This document shows positions 8,506 through 17,658 of a stretch of 64,000 bases of DNA, piece after piece. Location of the stretch: assembly GCA_900016875.1 (NCBI GenBank), contig FCNR01000025.1, forward strand, positions 62,001-126,000. Direction: 5' to 3'. The position numbers and the translations under genes were made by a program. The stretch is from Eubacteriaceae bacterium CHKCI004. Lineage in GTDB: Bacteria; Bacillota; Clostridia; Lachnospirales; Lachnospiraceae. Each line of letters opens with the position of its first letter. Position 1 is the stretch's first letter. The notes beneath the pieces are model-generated. The model saw nothing but the letters and a program-made list of their open reading frames with translations. It made no database searches and had not been told where the DNA came from.

Positions 8506-9654
8506 ATGAGCGATAAAGAGACAGATTATAAAGTGGAAGAAAACAACGCGTTTTTCTGGTATTGGTTTGTGAACATATCCGGAGTAGGCAGTGTGTCCAG
8601 AAAGAAGCTGCTGGACCGCTTTATCCATCCGGCAGTCCTGTATCATGCGGGAAAAAGAGAGTACGAAGATATCCTGAGTCCAAAGCAGTGCGTATATTTA
8701 CAAAACTCCCGCAATACATATAGGATAAATCAGTCGATGCAGAAGTTGGAGGCTTCCGGCGTGCGTTTTGTGCATTGGGAATCTCCGGAGTATCCCCGGA
8801 AGTTCAGGCAGCTGTTTGATCCTCCGTATGGCATATATGTCAAAGGAAGGCTTCCGGCAGAGGATATGCCGGTGCTTGGCATGGTGGGATCCCGGGCGGC
8901 GACTCCCTATGGTCTTCATATGGCGCAGAGCTTCGCGGAGTCATTGGCGCTGCAGGGCATCCAGATCGTCAGCGGTCTGGCAGCGGGAATTGATGCTGCA
9001 AGCCACAGAGGAGCACTTCGGGCCGGAGGATACACTCTTGGAATTCTGGGCGGAGGCATCGATAGTATGTATCCCCGGGAGAATTTTTCTTTATATATGC
9101 AAATGTATGAAAGAGGAGGTGTGCTGTCAGAATATAATCTCGGCGTTCCCAACAGTCCGGGATTGTTTCCGCTCAGGAATCGTCTGATCAGTGGAATCGC
9201 GGACGGAGTATTTGTGCTGGAGGCAGGAGAAAAAAGCGGTTCTTTTATCACCATAGACCAGGCGCTGGAACAAGGGAAAGAGGTGTTCGCAATGCCGGGG
9301 AGAGTTTCGGATCCGCTGAGCGCCGGATGCAACAGACTCATCGCGGAAGGAGCCTCTCTGGTACAGTGTCCCGAAGACATTGCCGGTCAGTTACTTGCCA
9401 AGTATGCAAAATCTGAGAAAAAGAATGGAAAAGAACAGGTAAAGTTTGCAAAAGAACGGGCAGCGTGTCTTTTGGAAGATCCGGAACAGCAGCGAATCTA
9501 TGAACTTCTGGATGCAAAAAATCCGACAAGTTTTAATGAACTTTTAGAGAAAAGCGGGTATAATTTTGTAAAATTGCAGTATATTTTATTGGAAATGGAG
9601 ATTTCTCAGTATATTTATCAGCCGTCACAGAACACTTATCTGAGAAAATTTTAA
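8506..9654 (+). CDS. dprA: DNA-processing protein DprA
   Basis: The 382-residue product has an N-terminal SAM-like region with helix-hairpin-helix character (NISGVGSVSRKKLL), the Rossmann-like DprA core with GSRAATPYG, SGLAAGIDAASHRGAL and LGGGIDSMYPREN, and a C-terminal winged helix (IYELLDAKNPTSFNELLEKSG). DprA loads RecA on incoming single-stranded DNA. The start at 8506 (ATG, preceded by a GGGGGG tract) is preferred; an in-frame GTG at 8455 would add 17 weakly folded residues. It lies 90 bp after comM. Confidence 0.92.
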   Translation: MSDKETDYKVEENNAFFWYWFVNISGVGSVSRKKLLDRFIHPAVLYHAGKREYEDILSPKQCVYLQNSRNTYRINQSMQKLEASGVRFVHWESPEYPRKFRQLFDPPYGIYVKGRLPAEDMPVLGMVGSRAATPYGLHMAQSFAESLALQGIQIVSGLAAGIDAASHRGALRAGGYTLGILGGGIDSMYPRENFSLYMQMYERGGVLSEYNLGVPNSPGLFPLRNRLISGIADGVFVLEAGEKSGSFITIDQALEQGKEVFAMPGRVSDPLSAGCNRLIAEGASLVQCPEDIAGQLLAKYAKSEKKNGKEQVKFAKERAACLLEDPEQQRIYELLDAKNPTSFNELLEKSGYNFVKLQYILLEMEISQYIYQPSQNTYLRKF

Positions 9655-9818
9655 AAATTTTTTTCTTGCGAACCCATGTGAAATGGTGTATTATTGATAA
9701 TTGTTTTACAGGACAAGGCTTTTTATCAGAATAATATAGCAAAATATTTGTCCTGGAATATGAGGTTAAGAGTTTTTTTATGCCATCTATCTATATATAA
9801 GTTGGGAGTGTATTGTAA

Positions 9819-11891
9819 ATGGCAAGCAAGTTAGTGATTGTGGAATCACCTGCAAAGGCAAAAACGATTCAGAAGTTTTTGGGAAAAAGTTATAAGGTCA
9901 TTGCCTCCAACGGACATGTCCGTGATCTTCCCAAAAGTTCTATGGGAATTGATTTTGATAATGATTATGAACCGAAATATATAACAATCCGGGGGAAGGG
10001 AGAGATTCTGGCTCAGCTTCGCAAGGAAGTGAAAAAGGCAGATAAAGTTTATCTCGCAACTGACCCGGACCGGGAAGGCGAAGCGATTTCCTGGCATCTT
10101 TATAACGCTCTGAAGCTGGAAGGAAAAAAATGCAGCCGGATTACTTTCAATGAGATCACGAAGGATGCGGTGAAGAGATCGATTAAGAATTCCCGGGATA
10201 TTGATATGAACCTGGTGGATGCGCAGCAGGCACGGCGCGTGCTGGACCGTATTGTGGGTTATAAGATCAGCCCGATTCTCTGGTCAAAGATTAAGAGAGG
10301 ACTGAGCGCCGGACGTGTGCAGTCAGTGGCGCTGCGTATCATATCTGACCGCGAAAAAGAGATCAATGAGTTTATTCCGGAAGAATACTGGAGCATAGAT
10401 GCGGATCTGCAGGTGGAAGGCGCGAAAAAACCGCTGGAAGCGCATTTTACAGGCGACAAAGATGGTAAGATCGAGCTCCGCAGCAAAGAAGATGTGGAGC
10501 GTATCACAAAAGAACTGGAAGGATGCCGCTATGAAGTTCTGGGTATCAAGCGCGGGGAGCGGAGGAAAAAACCGCCGCTGCCATTTACTACCAGTACCCT
10601 GCAGCAGGAAGCTTCCAAGAAGCTGAATATGTCTACGCAGAAGACCATGCGTCTGGCGCAGGAGCTCTATGAAGGCGTTTCTCTGAAAGGCCGCGGGACC
10701 ATCGGTCTCATTACTTATCTTCGTACAGACTCCACCAGAATATCCGAGGAAGCGGATGCAGCCTGCCGGGAGTATATCAGAACCCGGTACGGAGAAGATT
10801 TTGTGGGAAACGGCACTGCCAGGAAGACGGGAGCCGGCAAGATTCAGGATGCTCATGAAGCCATCCGGCCTACGGACAGCAGCCTGTCGCCGTCGGATTT
10901 GAAAGAAGAGTTGTCCAGAGATCTGTATCGTCTGTATAATCTGATCTGGACCCGCTTTATTGCCAGCCGCATGTCAGAGGCTGTATATGAGACCGTGTCT
11001 GTGAAGATCGGAGCCGGCGACTATCGTTTCAGCGTGTCGGGCGCACGGATTAAGTTCGACGGTTTTATGACGGTATATCATTATGATGATGAGAAGTCCA
11101 CGCTGGACACCGCCCTCAAAAAGATCAGCGAGGATTCAGAGCTTACGTTAAAAGAACTGAAACCGCAGCAGCATTTTACACAGCCGCCGGGACATTTTAC
11201 CGAGGCCAGTCTCGTTAAGACTCTGGAAGAGCTGGGAATAGGACGCCCGAGTACCTATTCGCCTACTATCACTACGCTTCTTGCCAGAAGATATATTGTG
11301 AAGGAAAATAAAAATCTTTACATGACGGAGCTTGGCGAAGCGGTCAACGAACTGACTGTGAAAGGTTTTCCTTCTATTGTAAATGTGAATTTTACAGCCA
11401 ATATGGAGTCGCTTCTCGATGGAGTGGAGGAAGGAAAAGTAAAGTGGAAAACCATCGTGGAAAACTTCTACCCGGATCTCAATGATGCTGTGGAAGCGGC
11501 CGAGAAGGAACTGGCGGAAGTGAAAATTGCCGATGAAGTCAGCGATGAGGTCTGTGAAGAGTGCGGCAGAAACATGGTGATCAAATACGGACCGCACGGT
11601 AAGTTCCTGGCCTGCCCGGGATTTCCGGAATGTAAGAATACGAAGCCATACTACGAGAAGATTGGCGTTGCCTGCCCGAAATGCGGCAAGGATATTGTGC
11701 TGAAGAAGACCAAGAAGGGCAGAAAATATTATGGTTGTATTGATAATCCGGAGTGCGATTTCATGAGCTGGCAGAAGCCGTCAAAGATACCATGTAAGGA
11801 ATGCGGCGGTCTTATGGTGGAAAAAGGCAAAAAACTTGTGTGTATGAATCCGGAGTGCGGATATGTGACCGATAAGCCGGATGAGGAATAG
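9819..11891 (+). CDS. topA: DNA topoisomerase I
   Basis: The 690-residue type IA topoisomerase relaxes negative supercoils. The Toprim domain opens with LVIVESPAKAKTI and holds the metal-binding DPDREGE motif. The active-site tyrosine is Y300 in ITYLRTDSTR. Three C-terminal four-cysteine zinc fingers are visible (C..C...C...C around residues 571-600, 620-650 and 660-683). It starts at an ATG preceded by GGGAG. The dprA-topA-codY order is common in Clostridia and Bacilli and supports chromosomal identity here. Confidence 0.97.
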   Translation: MASKLVIVESPAKAKTIQKFLGKSYKVIASNGHVRDLPKSSMGIDFDNDYEPKYITIRGKGEILAQLRKEVKKADKVYLATDPDREGEAISWHLYNALKLEGKKCSRITFNEITKDAVKRSIKNSRDIDMNLVDAQQARRVLDRIVGYKISPILWSKIKRGLSAGRVQSVALRIISDREKEINEFIPEEYWSIDADLQVEGAKKPLEAHFTGDKDGKIELRSKEDVERITKELEGCRYEVLGIKRGERRKKPPLPFTTSTLQQEASKKLNMSTQKTMRLAQELYEGVSLKGRGTIGLITYLRTDSTRISEEADAACREYIRTRYGEDFVGNGTARKTGAGKIQDAHEAIRPTDSSLSPSDLKEELSRDLYRLYNLIWTRFIASRMSEAVYETVSVKIGAGDYRFSVSGARIKFDGFMTVYHYDDEKSTLDTALKKISEDSELTLKELKPQQHFTQPPGHFTEASLVKTLEELGIGRPSTYSPTITTLLARRYIVKENKNLYMTELGEAVNELTVKGFPSIVNVNFTANMESLLDGVEEGKVKWKTIVENFYPDLNDAVEAAEKELAEVKIADEVSDEVCEECGRNMVIKYGPHGKFLACPGFPECKNTKPYYEKIGVACPKCGKDIVLKKTKKGRKYYGCIDNPECDFMSWQKPSKIPCKECGGLMVEKGKKLVCMNPECGYVTDKPDEE

Positions 11892-11969
11892 ACAGCAGCT
11901 GCCGGATGTGCGGAAAAGACAAGCTGGCAGATACCATAGGATAAGCAGAGTCTGCTATCAGACAGGGAT

Positions 11970-12011
11970 CATCTGCAGTTATGGAAATAACATAGCTGCA
12001 GATGTTTTTTT
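11970..12011 (+). terminator. rho-independent terminator after topA
   Basis: CATCTGCAGTTATG (11970-11983) pairs with CATAGCTGCAGATG (11991-12004) with one G-U pair, followed by seven T. Confidence 0.9.
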
Positions 12012-12077
12012 ATGTTTGTCTGAAATATTTTAATAATTGGATGGATTAATAAATTCTTGAATTTTTAGATAATATCG

Positions 12078-12106
12078 TTGTGATTGTGCGGTAGATGTGT
12101 TAAAAT
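12078..12106 (+). promoter_or_regulatory. promoter for codY, with a possible CodY box just downstream
   Basis: TTGTGA (12078-12083), a 17-nt spacer and TAAAAT (12101-12106), with TGT before the -10. The promoter overlaps an upstream in-frame start at 12084, which rules that start out. AATTGTCAGTTAATA at 12121-12135 matches 11 of 15 positions of the CodY box consensus AATTTTCWGAAAATT and could allow autoregulation; this is a weak match. Confidence 0.65.
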
Positions 12107-12149
12107 AATTTTTAATAAAGAATTGTCAGTTAATAATATGGAGGTTTCT

Positions 12150-12920
12150 ATGAGTGTCCAATTGCTTGATAAAACGAGAAAAATTAACAAACTGCTGCAC
12201 AACAACAATTCACACAAAGTAGTATTTAATGACATCTGTGAAGTTCTCAGCGAGATTCTTTTATCGAACGTTCTGGTCATCAGCAAGAAAGGAAAGGTTC
12301 TTGGAATTAAGGACAGAGCAGATATTGAGACGATCAATGAACTCATTAATAATGAAGTGGGTGAATATATCGACCCTCTGTTAAATGAGAGGCTCCTCGG
12401 AGTTTTATCGACAAAAGAAAATGTGAATCTGGAAACACTGGGTTTTGAATTTTCAGACATTTCCGAGTATCAGGCAATTATTACTCCGATCGATATTGCC
12501 GGCGAGAGACTTGGAACTGTTTTCATGTATCGAAAAGAGAAACATTATGAGATTGACGATATCATTCTGGTGGAATATGGCACCACGGTGGTAGGGCTTG
12601 AGATGATGCGTTCTGTCAATGAAGAAAATGCGGAGGAGACAAGGAAGGTCTCCATCGTAAAATCGGCAATTTCCACCCTGTCTTTTTCAGAGCTGGAGGC
12701 TATTCAGCACATTTTCGATGAGCTGGACGGGGAAGAAGGCATCCTGGTGGCCAGCAAAATTGCCGACCGGGTGGGGATCACCAGGTCTGTCATTGTCAAT
12801 GCTCTCCGGAAGTTTGAGAGTGCCGGAGTGATAGAGTCCCGCTCTTCCGGCATGAAAGGAACCTATATCAAGGTACTCAACGATGTTGTATTTGACGAAC
12901 TGAAGAAAATGAAACATTAG
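12150..12920 (+). CDS. codY: GTP-sensing pleiotropic transcriptional regulator CodY
   Basis: The 256-residue protein is the normal CodY length. An N-terminal GAF-type domain (about residues 1-155) binds branched-chain amino acids. A C-terminal winged helix follows (ASKIADRVGITRSVIVNALRKFESAGVIESRSSGMKGTY), the DNA-recognition part. CodY with GTP and isoleucine/valine/leucine represses nutrient-scavenging genes in low-GC Gram-positives. The ATG at 12150 is chosen over in-frame starts at 12084 and 12138 because GGAGG lies at 12140-12144 and the promoter lies at 12078-12106. Confidence 0.97.
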   Translation: MSVQLLDKTRKINKLLHNNNSHKVVFNDICEVLSEILLSNVLVISKKGKVLGIKDRADIETINELINNEVGEYIDPLLNERLLGVLSTKENVNLETLGFEFSDISEYQAIITPIDIAGERLGTVFMYRKEKHYEIDDIILVEYGTTVVGLEMMRSVNEENAEETRKVSIVKSAISTLSFSELEAIQHIFDELDGEEGILVASKIADRVGITRSVIVNALRKFESAGVIESRSSGMKGTYIKVLNDVVFDELKKMKH

Positions 12921-12981
12921 ATTTGCACCCTGCATATATGAATAACAGAGAAAGGCTACGATAGGATAAAGGAGTAACATC

Positions 12982-14769
12982 ATGGCGGATAATTATAAGA
13001 TAACCCAGTATTCAGTCAGTACAATTTTAGGATATGTTGAGAATTCTCAGATTGCCATTCCGGAAATTCAAAGACCATTTGTCTGGAAGGGGCAGGAGGT
13101 CAGAGATTTGATCGACTCCCTGTATGAAGGATATCCCATCGGGTATCTGATTGTATGGCAGAATTCTCAGGTCAGAATCCGCGGATTTGGTAAAGGCGGA
13201 ACGAAAAAAATCCTCATAGACGGCCAGCAGAGAGTGACGGCGCTGATGGCGGCTCTTCTGGGCAGGGAAGTACTGGACTCCCAGTACAGATCTCACCGGA
13301 TCAAGATCGCATTTTATCCTCTGGCGCAGCCGGGAGAGGAAAAGTTTGCGGTCAGCGACGCCTCCTATGAGGATAAGCCGGGATGGATTCCGGACATCTC
13401 CGTTTTATTCCGGAGAGATTTTTCCTTCCGTAAATTTGAAAAAGAATATAAAGAAAAGAATCCGAATCTGGACACTTCCCTTCTGGAAGCTGCCATAGAC
13501 CGGTTAAAAGGAATTGTCAAACATCAGGTTGGCGTCATAGAACTGTCCTTCCTGCTGGACATTGATGTGGTATCGGAAATATTTATCCGCATTAATCTAC
13601 AGGGCAAGCCGCTCAATCAGGAAGATTTCGCCATGTCAAAGATATCTGTCAACGAGCAGTATGACGGAGATCTTATCAGAAACTGCATCGATTATTTCTG
13701 TCATCTTATAAAAGAACCATCCTTTATGACGATTCTCAAAGCAAATGAAAAGGAATTTATGGAGACAGAATACGGCAGACTGCTGGGATGGCTGCAAGAA
13801 GGGGAGGAATTGCTCTATGTTCCTTCTTATTCTGATGTGCTGAAGGTTGTACTTATTGCTGGATTCGGAAAGAGCAAGATTGGCGATCTGGTCAATCTGC
13901 TGTCCGGCAAGACGAAAGATAAGACCTTCGCCAGAGGAGAGGTTTCCCAGAAAGTGGCGAAGGAAGCCTTTGAGACGCTGGGACGGGGAGTCAGAGCTTT
14001 CGTCAGCGAAGAGAATTATAAAGGTTTTCTGAAAGCTCTCCGCAGAGCGGGATATACCAGCGAGAGGCTGTTGTATTCCCAGGCGGTGTTGAATTACTGT
14101 TATGCCATGTATCTTCTCATGGATATGGAGGGACTTTCTTCCGATAAGAAAGAAAGTCTCATGGGCCGGTGGATGACCATGTGCCTGATCACCGGGCATT
14201 ACCAGAGTGCGCCGGATACGGTTGTCATGAAAGATTACAAGGAGATCAGGGAAGCCGGCATGGAAAGCTATCTGCGCCAGATTGAAGAGCTTCGTCTCGG
14301 CGAAGAATTCTTTGCTTCGGTTCTTCCGGAAAAATTTACTTCCACCACGGCACGGACGGCACCATATCTTGCTTATCTGGCAGCGCAGACAGCTTCCGGC
14401 ACTCTTTCCCTTTACAGCGGGGAGAATACGGTGGGCGGACTTTACGCCGCTAAAGCGGAAGCATACCAGATTCTGCCGAAGGATTATCTGGAAAAATGTG
14501 GTTTCAAGACCAGAGAGACCTATGGACAGGTGGCGAATCTGACATACATTTCCAAAGAAGTGAAAGCAATCGTCAGGAGAAAGTCTCCGGCCGATTACAG
14601 AGGAGAACTGGAAAAACAGCTTTCCGCAGAGGAGATTCAGGCGTCTCTGGCTGCCAACGATATTCCGGAGAATATTTTTGATGCGGACACCGGCAGCGTG
14701 CCGGAGATTCTGGCGGAGAGAAGAAGAAAAATGGCCCGGAAGATTCAGAACCATTATTATTCTTTATAG
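12982..14769 (+). CDS. stand-alone DUF262 domain protein (GmrS/ParB-like nuclease fold)
   Basis: The 595-residue protein has the DUF262 signature: PEIQRPFVW at residues 27-35, LIDSLYEGYPIG, and IDGQQRVTAL at 79-88. DUF262 is a ParB/sulfiredoxin-like NTPase-nuclease domain found in type IV restriction enzymes (GmrSD) and phosphorothioate-linked defence proteins (SspE). No DUF1524 HNH nuclease is visible in the C-terminal half, and no partner gene follows, so function is open. A long helical region fills residues 200-595. It starts 61 bp after codY with an AAAGGAG site, so it may be co-transcribed with codY. A defence role is inference only. Confidence 0.75.
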   Translation: MADNYKITQYSVSTILGYVENSQIAIPEIQRPFVWKGQEVRDLIDSLYEGYPIGYLIVWQNSQVRIRGFGKGGTKKILIDGQQRVTALMAALLGREVLDSQYRSHRIKIAFYPLAQPGEEKFAVSDASYEDKPGWIPDISVLFRRDFSFRKFEKEYKEKNPNLDTSLLEAAIDRLKGIVKHQVGVIELSFLLDIDVVSEIFIRINLQGKPLNQEDFAMSKISVNEQYDGDLIRNCIDYFCHLIKEPSFMTILKANEKEFMETEYGRLLGWLQEGEELLYVPSYSDVLKVVLIAGFGKSKIGDLVNLLSGKTKDKTFARGEVSQKVAKEAFETLGRGVRAFVSEENYKGFLKALRRAGYTSERLLYSQAVLNYCYAMYLLMDMEGLSSDKKESLMGRWMTMCLITGHYQSAPDTVVMKDYKEIREAGMESYLRQIEELRLGEEFFASVLPEKFTSTTARTAPYLAYLAAQTASGTLSLYSGENTVGGLYAAKAEAYQILPKDYLEKCGFKTRETYGQVANLTYISKEVKAIVRRKSPADYRGELEKQLSAEEIQASLAANDIPENIFDADTGSVPEILAERRRKMARKIQNHYYSL

Positions 14770-14811
14770 AAACCAACAAAACAATAGAATTCAACAAGAT
14801 GATATATACAG

Positions 14812-14965
14812 ACAGCGGAATCCTGAAAAAGGAGACCGCTGTTATATATTATAGGAGATTCCTATAATATATAACGCCCTCCGGGCGGGATGCGCACTCG
14901 CGCGAAATAGAATTTTGTCGCTAAAGCGACCGCGCTCGGCGCGAGAGTTCTGACAAGCAGAACTC
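14812..14965. repeat. dense cluster of inverted repeats between the DUF262 gene and rpsB
   Basis: The 14770-15025 region holds no gene but five hairpins in a row: ACAGCGG/CCGCTGT (14812-14842), a perfect 16-bp GTTATATATTATAGGA/TCCTATAATATATAAC (14841-14875), CGCCC/GGGCG (14875-14887), CTCGCGC/GCGCGAG (14897-14945) enclosing GTCGC/GCGAC (14917-14930), and GAGTTCTG/CAGAACTC (14945-14965). The first may end DUF262 transcription. The rest resembles a dispersed palindromic element; only a search of the host genome can tell. Confidence 0.6.
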
Positions 14966-15025
14966 TTTATTCAGGGAATGCTCCGGCGGTGTACAAATTT
15001 TCTGCAATAATTTAAACGGAACTTC

Positions 15026-15054
15026 TTGCCAAGGGAGTTTTTGTATGCTATACT
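15026..15054 (+). promoter_or_regulatory. strong promoter for rpsB-tsf
   Basis: TTGCCA (15026-15031), a 17-nt spacer and TATACT (15049-15054) with a TGC extended -10. The predicted leader of about 140 nt before rpsB is GC-richer and contains short inverted repeats; autogenous control by S2 is possible, but no named leader motif was recognised. Confidence 0.8.
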
Positions 15055-15198
15055 ACCTTCGGTAAAAAAGTAACAGTCATGCCGTGACTTTCGCGGCAGG
15101 ATAAAACACACGTTATCGGATTCTGTCGGTCGGTGTGCCTTTCGGGGTGGCTGAGGAATATGAAGATGACGGAAGACAAACAAAAAAGGAGAATTGAC

Positions 15199-15930
15199 AT
15201 GAGTGTAATTTCAATGAAACAGTTACTCGAAGCAGGTGTTCATTTCGGACATCAGACAAGAAGATGGAACCCTAAAATGGCTCCGTACATTTACACAGAG
15301 CGTAACGGCATCTACATCATCGACCTTCAGAAGTCTGTAGGTAAAGTAGACGAAGCTTACAACGCAATCAGAGACTGTGTGGCAAACGGAGGAAAGATTC
15401 TTTTCGTTGGTACAAAGAAACAGGCACAGGATTCTATCAAGAACGAGTCTGAGAGATGTGGAATGTTCTACGTAAACCAGAGATGGTTAGGTGGTATGCT
15501 CACTAACTTCAAGACCATCCAGAGCCGTGTTGCCCGCTTAAAGAAGATCGAGGAGATGGCAGAGGACGGAACTTTTGAAGTACTTCCTAAGAAAGAAGTT
15601 ATCCAGCTCAAGAGAGAGCAGGAGAAGCTTGAGAAGAACCTGGGCGGTATCAAAGAGATGCAGGATATTCCTGATATGATCTTCGTTGTTGACCCAAGAA
15701 AAGAAAGAATCTGTATTCAGGAAGCACATACTCTTGGTATTCCTTTAGTTGGTATCTGTGATACAAACTGCGATCCTGAAGAACTGGATTACGTGATCCC
15801 AGGAAACGACGATGCAATCCGTGCAGTCAAATTAATCGTTTCCAAGATGGCTGACGCAGTAATCGAAGGCAATCAGGGACAGGATGCAGAAGTTGCAGAA
15901 GAAGAGGAAGCTGTAGAAGAAGAAGCTTAA
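15199..15930 (+). CDS. rpsB: 30S ribosomal protein S2
   Basis: The 243-residue protein begins [19 protein letters not shown], the conserved S2 N-terminus, with WNPKMAPYI and DTNCDP segments later. The C-terminus is acidic ([14 protein letters not shown]), as is common. The start at 15199 has AAAGGAGA upstream; an in-frame ATG at 15133 would add 22 non-conserved residues. It is followed by tsf in the usual rpsB-tsf operon. Confidence 0.97.
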   Translation: MSVISMKQLLEAGVHFGHQTRRWNPKMAPYIYTERNGIYIIDLQKSVGKVDEAYNAIRDCVANGGKILFVGTKKQAQDSIKNESERCGMFYVNQRWLGGMLTNFKTIQSRVARLKKIEEMAEDGTFEVLPKKEVIQLKREQEKLEKNLGGIKEMQDIPDMIFVVDPRKERICIQEAHTLGIPLVGICDTNCDPEELDYVIPGNDDAIRAVKLIVSKMADAVIEGNQGQDAEVAEEEEAVEEEA

Positions 15931-15950
15931 TTCTGACCGCAGTTCCATAC

Positions 15951-15985
15951 GCCTCAGCCTGCATCTCGCAGGCCGGGGCATTTTT
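15951..15985 (+). terminator. rpsB-tsf intergenic hairpin, probable attenuator
   Basis: GCCTCAGCCTGC (15951-15962) pairs with GCAGGCCGGGGC (15968-15979) with a small internal mismatch, followed by ATTTTT. It probably lowers tsf expression relative to rpsB. Confidence 0.65.
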
Positions 15986-16101
15986 GTGTGATATGTAACC
16001 TGCGCATTCCCGGTAACGAACCCCTGCCATTTGGCAGTGTCGGGGCAGCCGTCGGGAATACCGGACACAAAAAATGATTTGATAATTTTGGAGGAATGAA
16101 A

Positions 16102-17034
16102 ATGGCTATTACAGCAAAACAGGTAAAAGAATTACGTGAAATGACAGGTGCCGGAATGATGGACTGTAAGAAAGCTCTTACAGCTACAGAAGGCGATTTT
16201 GATAAAGCGATTGAGTTCTTAAGAGAAAAAGGTCTTGCTACTGCTGAGAAGAAAGCAGGAAGAATTGCTGCAGAGGGTATCGTAAAAGTTCTCGTTTCCG
16301 AGGACGGAAACAAAGCTGTCGCTGTTGAGGTAAACGCTGAGACAGACTTCGTTGCAAAGAACGAGAAGTTCCAGGCATACGTTGGACAGGTTGCTGAGCA
16401 GGCAATGGACACAACAGCTGCAGATCTGGACGCTTTCCTTGCTGAAACATGGAAGTTTGACGAGACAAAGACTGTAAAAGAAGCGCTGGCCGGACAGATT
16501 GCTATCATCGGCGAGAACATGAACATCCGCAGATATGAGCAGGTAAAAGAGGACGCCGGATTCGTGGCTTCCTACACTCACATGGGCGGCAAGATCGGTG
16601 TTCTTGTTGACGTTGTAACTGACGTTGTCAACGACGAGATCAAAGAGATGGCAAAAAATGTCTGCATGCAGGTTGCAGCTTTAAAACCGAAATACACAAG
16701 CAGAGCCGAAGTTGATCAGGACTATCTTGCAAAAGAAGAAGAGATCTTAATGGCAGCTGCAAGAAACGAGAAACCGGACGCCAACGACAAGATCATCAGC
16801 GGTATGGTAAAAGGCCGTCTCAACAAAGAGTTAAAAGAGATCTGCCTGCTTGACCAGGTATATGTAAAAGCAGAAGACGGAAAACAGAGCGTAGGCAAAT
16901 ACGTAGAAGAAGTTGCCAAAGCAAACAATGCAAAAGTCACCATCAAAGGATTTGTCCGCATGGAGACAGGCGAAGGAATCGAGAAAAAACAGGAAGACTT
17001 CGCAGCAGAAGTTGCAGCTCAGATGGGCATGTAA
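16102..17034 (+). CDS. tsf: elongation factor Ts
   Basis: The 310-residue nucleotide exchange factor for EF-Tu starts MAITAKQVKELREMTGAGMMDCKKAL, the conserved UBA-like N-terminal domain, and has the second signature AVEVNAETDFVAKNEKF. A paired core domain follows. The ATG at 16102 is 7 nt after GGAGG; the ATG at 16096 is only 1 nt from it and is rejected. Second gene of the rpsB-tsf operon, closed by a terminator. Confidence 0.97.
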   Translation: MAITAKQVKELREMTGAGMMDCKKALTATEGDFDKAIEFLREKGLATAEKKAGRIAAEGIVKVLVSEDGNKAVAVEVNAETDFVAKNEKFQAYVGQVAEQAMDTTAADLDAFLAETWKFDETKTVKEALAGQIAIIGENMNIRRYEQVKEDAGFVASYTHMGGKIGVLVDVVTDVVNDEIKEMAKNVCMQVAALKPKYTSRAEVDQDYLAKEEEILMAAARNEKPDANDKIISGMVKGRLNKELKEICLLDQVYVKAEDGKQSVGKYVEEVAKANNAKVTIKGFVRMETGEGIEKKQEDFAAEVAAQMGM

Positions 17035-17071
17035 GCGAAGTTTTCTAATCATATTTCATTAAAGTAGTAAC

Positions 17072-17137
17072 GGGCTCCAAAAGCCTCGTAAACACGGTAT
17101 ATCCCTGTGATTATGAGATTTTTGGGGCCTTTTTTTA
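17072..17137 (+). terminator. rho-independent terminator after tsf
   Basis: GGCTCCAAAA (17073-17082) pairs with TTTTGGGGCC (17120-17129), with a further short stem inside, followed by seven T. Marks the end of the chromosomal core block. Confidence 0.85.
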
Positions 17138-17170
17138 TCGGTAAATAAGAGATTGGAAATATCGCTAAAT

Positions 17171-17268
17171 ACCGTCTAAAACCGTCTAAAATCACTTCAA
17201 GTTGAGTATTATTCAAGTCGCAAATTGAGTAAATGGAGTATCCGCAATCTTTGGCGAAGTTTACTCAA
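17171..17268. repeat. short direct and inverted repeats at the presumed ICE left boundary
   Basis: The 17138-17338 stretch has no gene. It contains a perfect tandem 10-bp repeat ACCGTCTAAA (17171-17180, 17181-17190), two direct TTGAGTA copies (17202-17208, 17225-17231), and TTTACTCAA (17260-17268) inverted to TTGAGTAAA (17225-17233). Such arrays are typical of recombinase arm sites or partition sites, but neither can be assigned without the other element end. Confidence 0.4.
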
Positions 17269-17338
17269 ATTATCAGTGTTTTTGAAATTTTCCAGATTAA
17301 AAAGTACATAGAAAATATTATAGTAGGAGGAAATTATA

Positions 17339-17488
17339 ATGGCAAACACAGCGACAAGTGCAAATGAGAAGAGTACTCGCACAACTATTTTCAAGAAGAG
17401 AAAACACGAAAAAATTTTCAGAGGTAATTTTAAAATGCCAATATCAGGACCAATATTATTATGTAAATTGGGAGGAAACGTATGCTGA
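17339..17488 (+). CDS. hypothetical 49-residue basic protein
   Basis: An ATG at 17339 preceded by AGGAGG (about 8 nt upstream) opens a 49-codon frame rich in Lys and Thr at the N-terminal half. Its stop overlaps the next gene by 7 nt, which suggests coupled translation. No recognised domain. It could instead be a leader peptide for the gene that follows. First gene of the mobile region. Confidence 0.45.
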   Translation: MANTATSANEKSTRTTIFKKRKHEKIFRGNFKMPISGPILLCKLGGNVC

Positions 17489-17649
17489 AAATTAGATTGC
17501 AAGGAACTATCAGTGATATGGAATGGTTCCAGCAAATTATGAAACGACATAGGAAAATCAAAGTTCTGCAAGTGTCAAAACCATTTAGAAATAAAGGAAC
17601 AAATAAATACTTTCGTGTTTATGCAGAGATTGAGAAGGAAGAGAGGTAG
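17482..17649 (+). CDS. small DUF3970-like protein
   Basis: A 55-codon frame starts at an ATG 6 nt after GGGAGG and ends 9 bp before parA. The product reads as one alpha-beta unit: MLKIRLQGT, a helix with DMEWFQQIM, then VLQVSKPFRN and YFRVYAEIE. This resembles the short DUF3970 (YvzF) proteins found on Firmicute plasmids and conjugative elements. Function unknown. The tight spacing with parA suggests an operon. Confidence 0.55.
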   Translation: MLKIRLQGTISDMEWFQQIMKRHRKIKVLQVSKPFRNKGTNKYFRVYAEIEKEER

Positions 17650-17658
17650 GTAGAAAAT

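Noticed and set aside
12084-12149. Upstream start for CodY
   Set aside because: Overlaps the -10 promoter region and lacks homology; the ATG at 12150 with GGAGG gives the normal 256-residue protein.
13636-14754. Long 372-codon minus-strand frame opposite the DUF262 gene
   Set aside because: It mirrors a well-supported plus-strand gene, has no ribosome site and its translation shows no domain; a shadow of codon bias.
17035-17338. tRNA gene or rRNA methylase as the ICE target
   Set aside because: No cloverleaf or coding sequence could be found between tsf and the first mobile gene.
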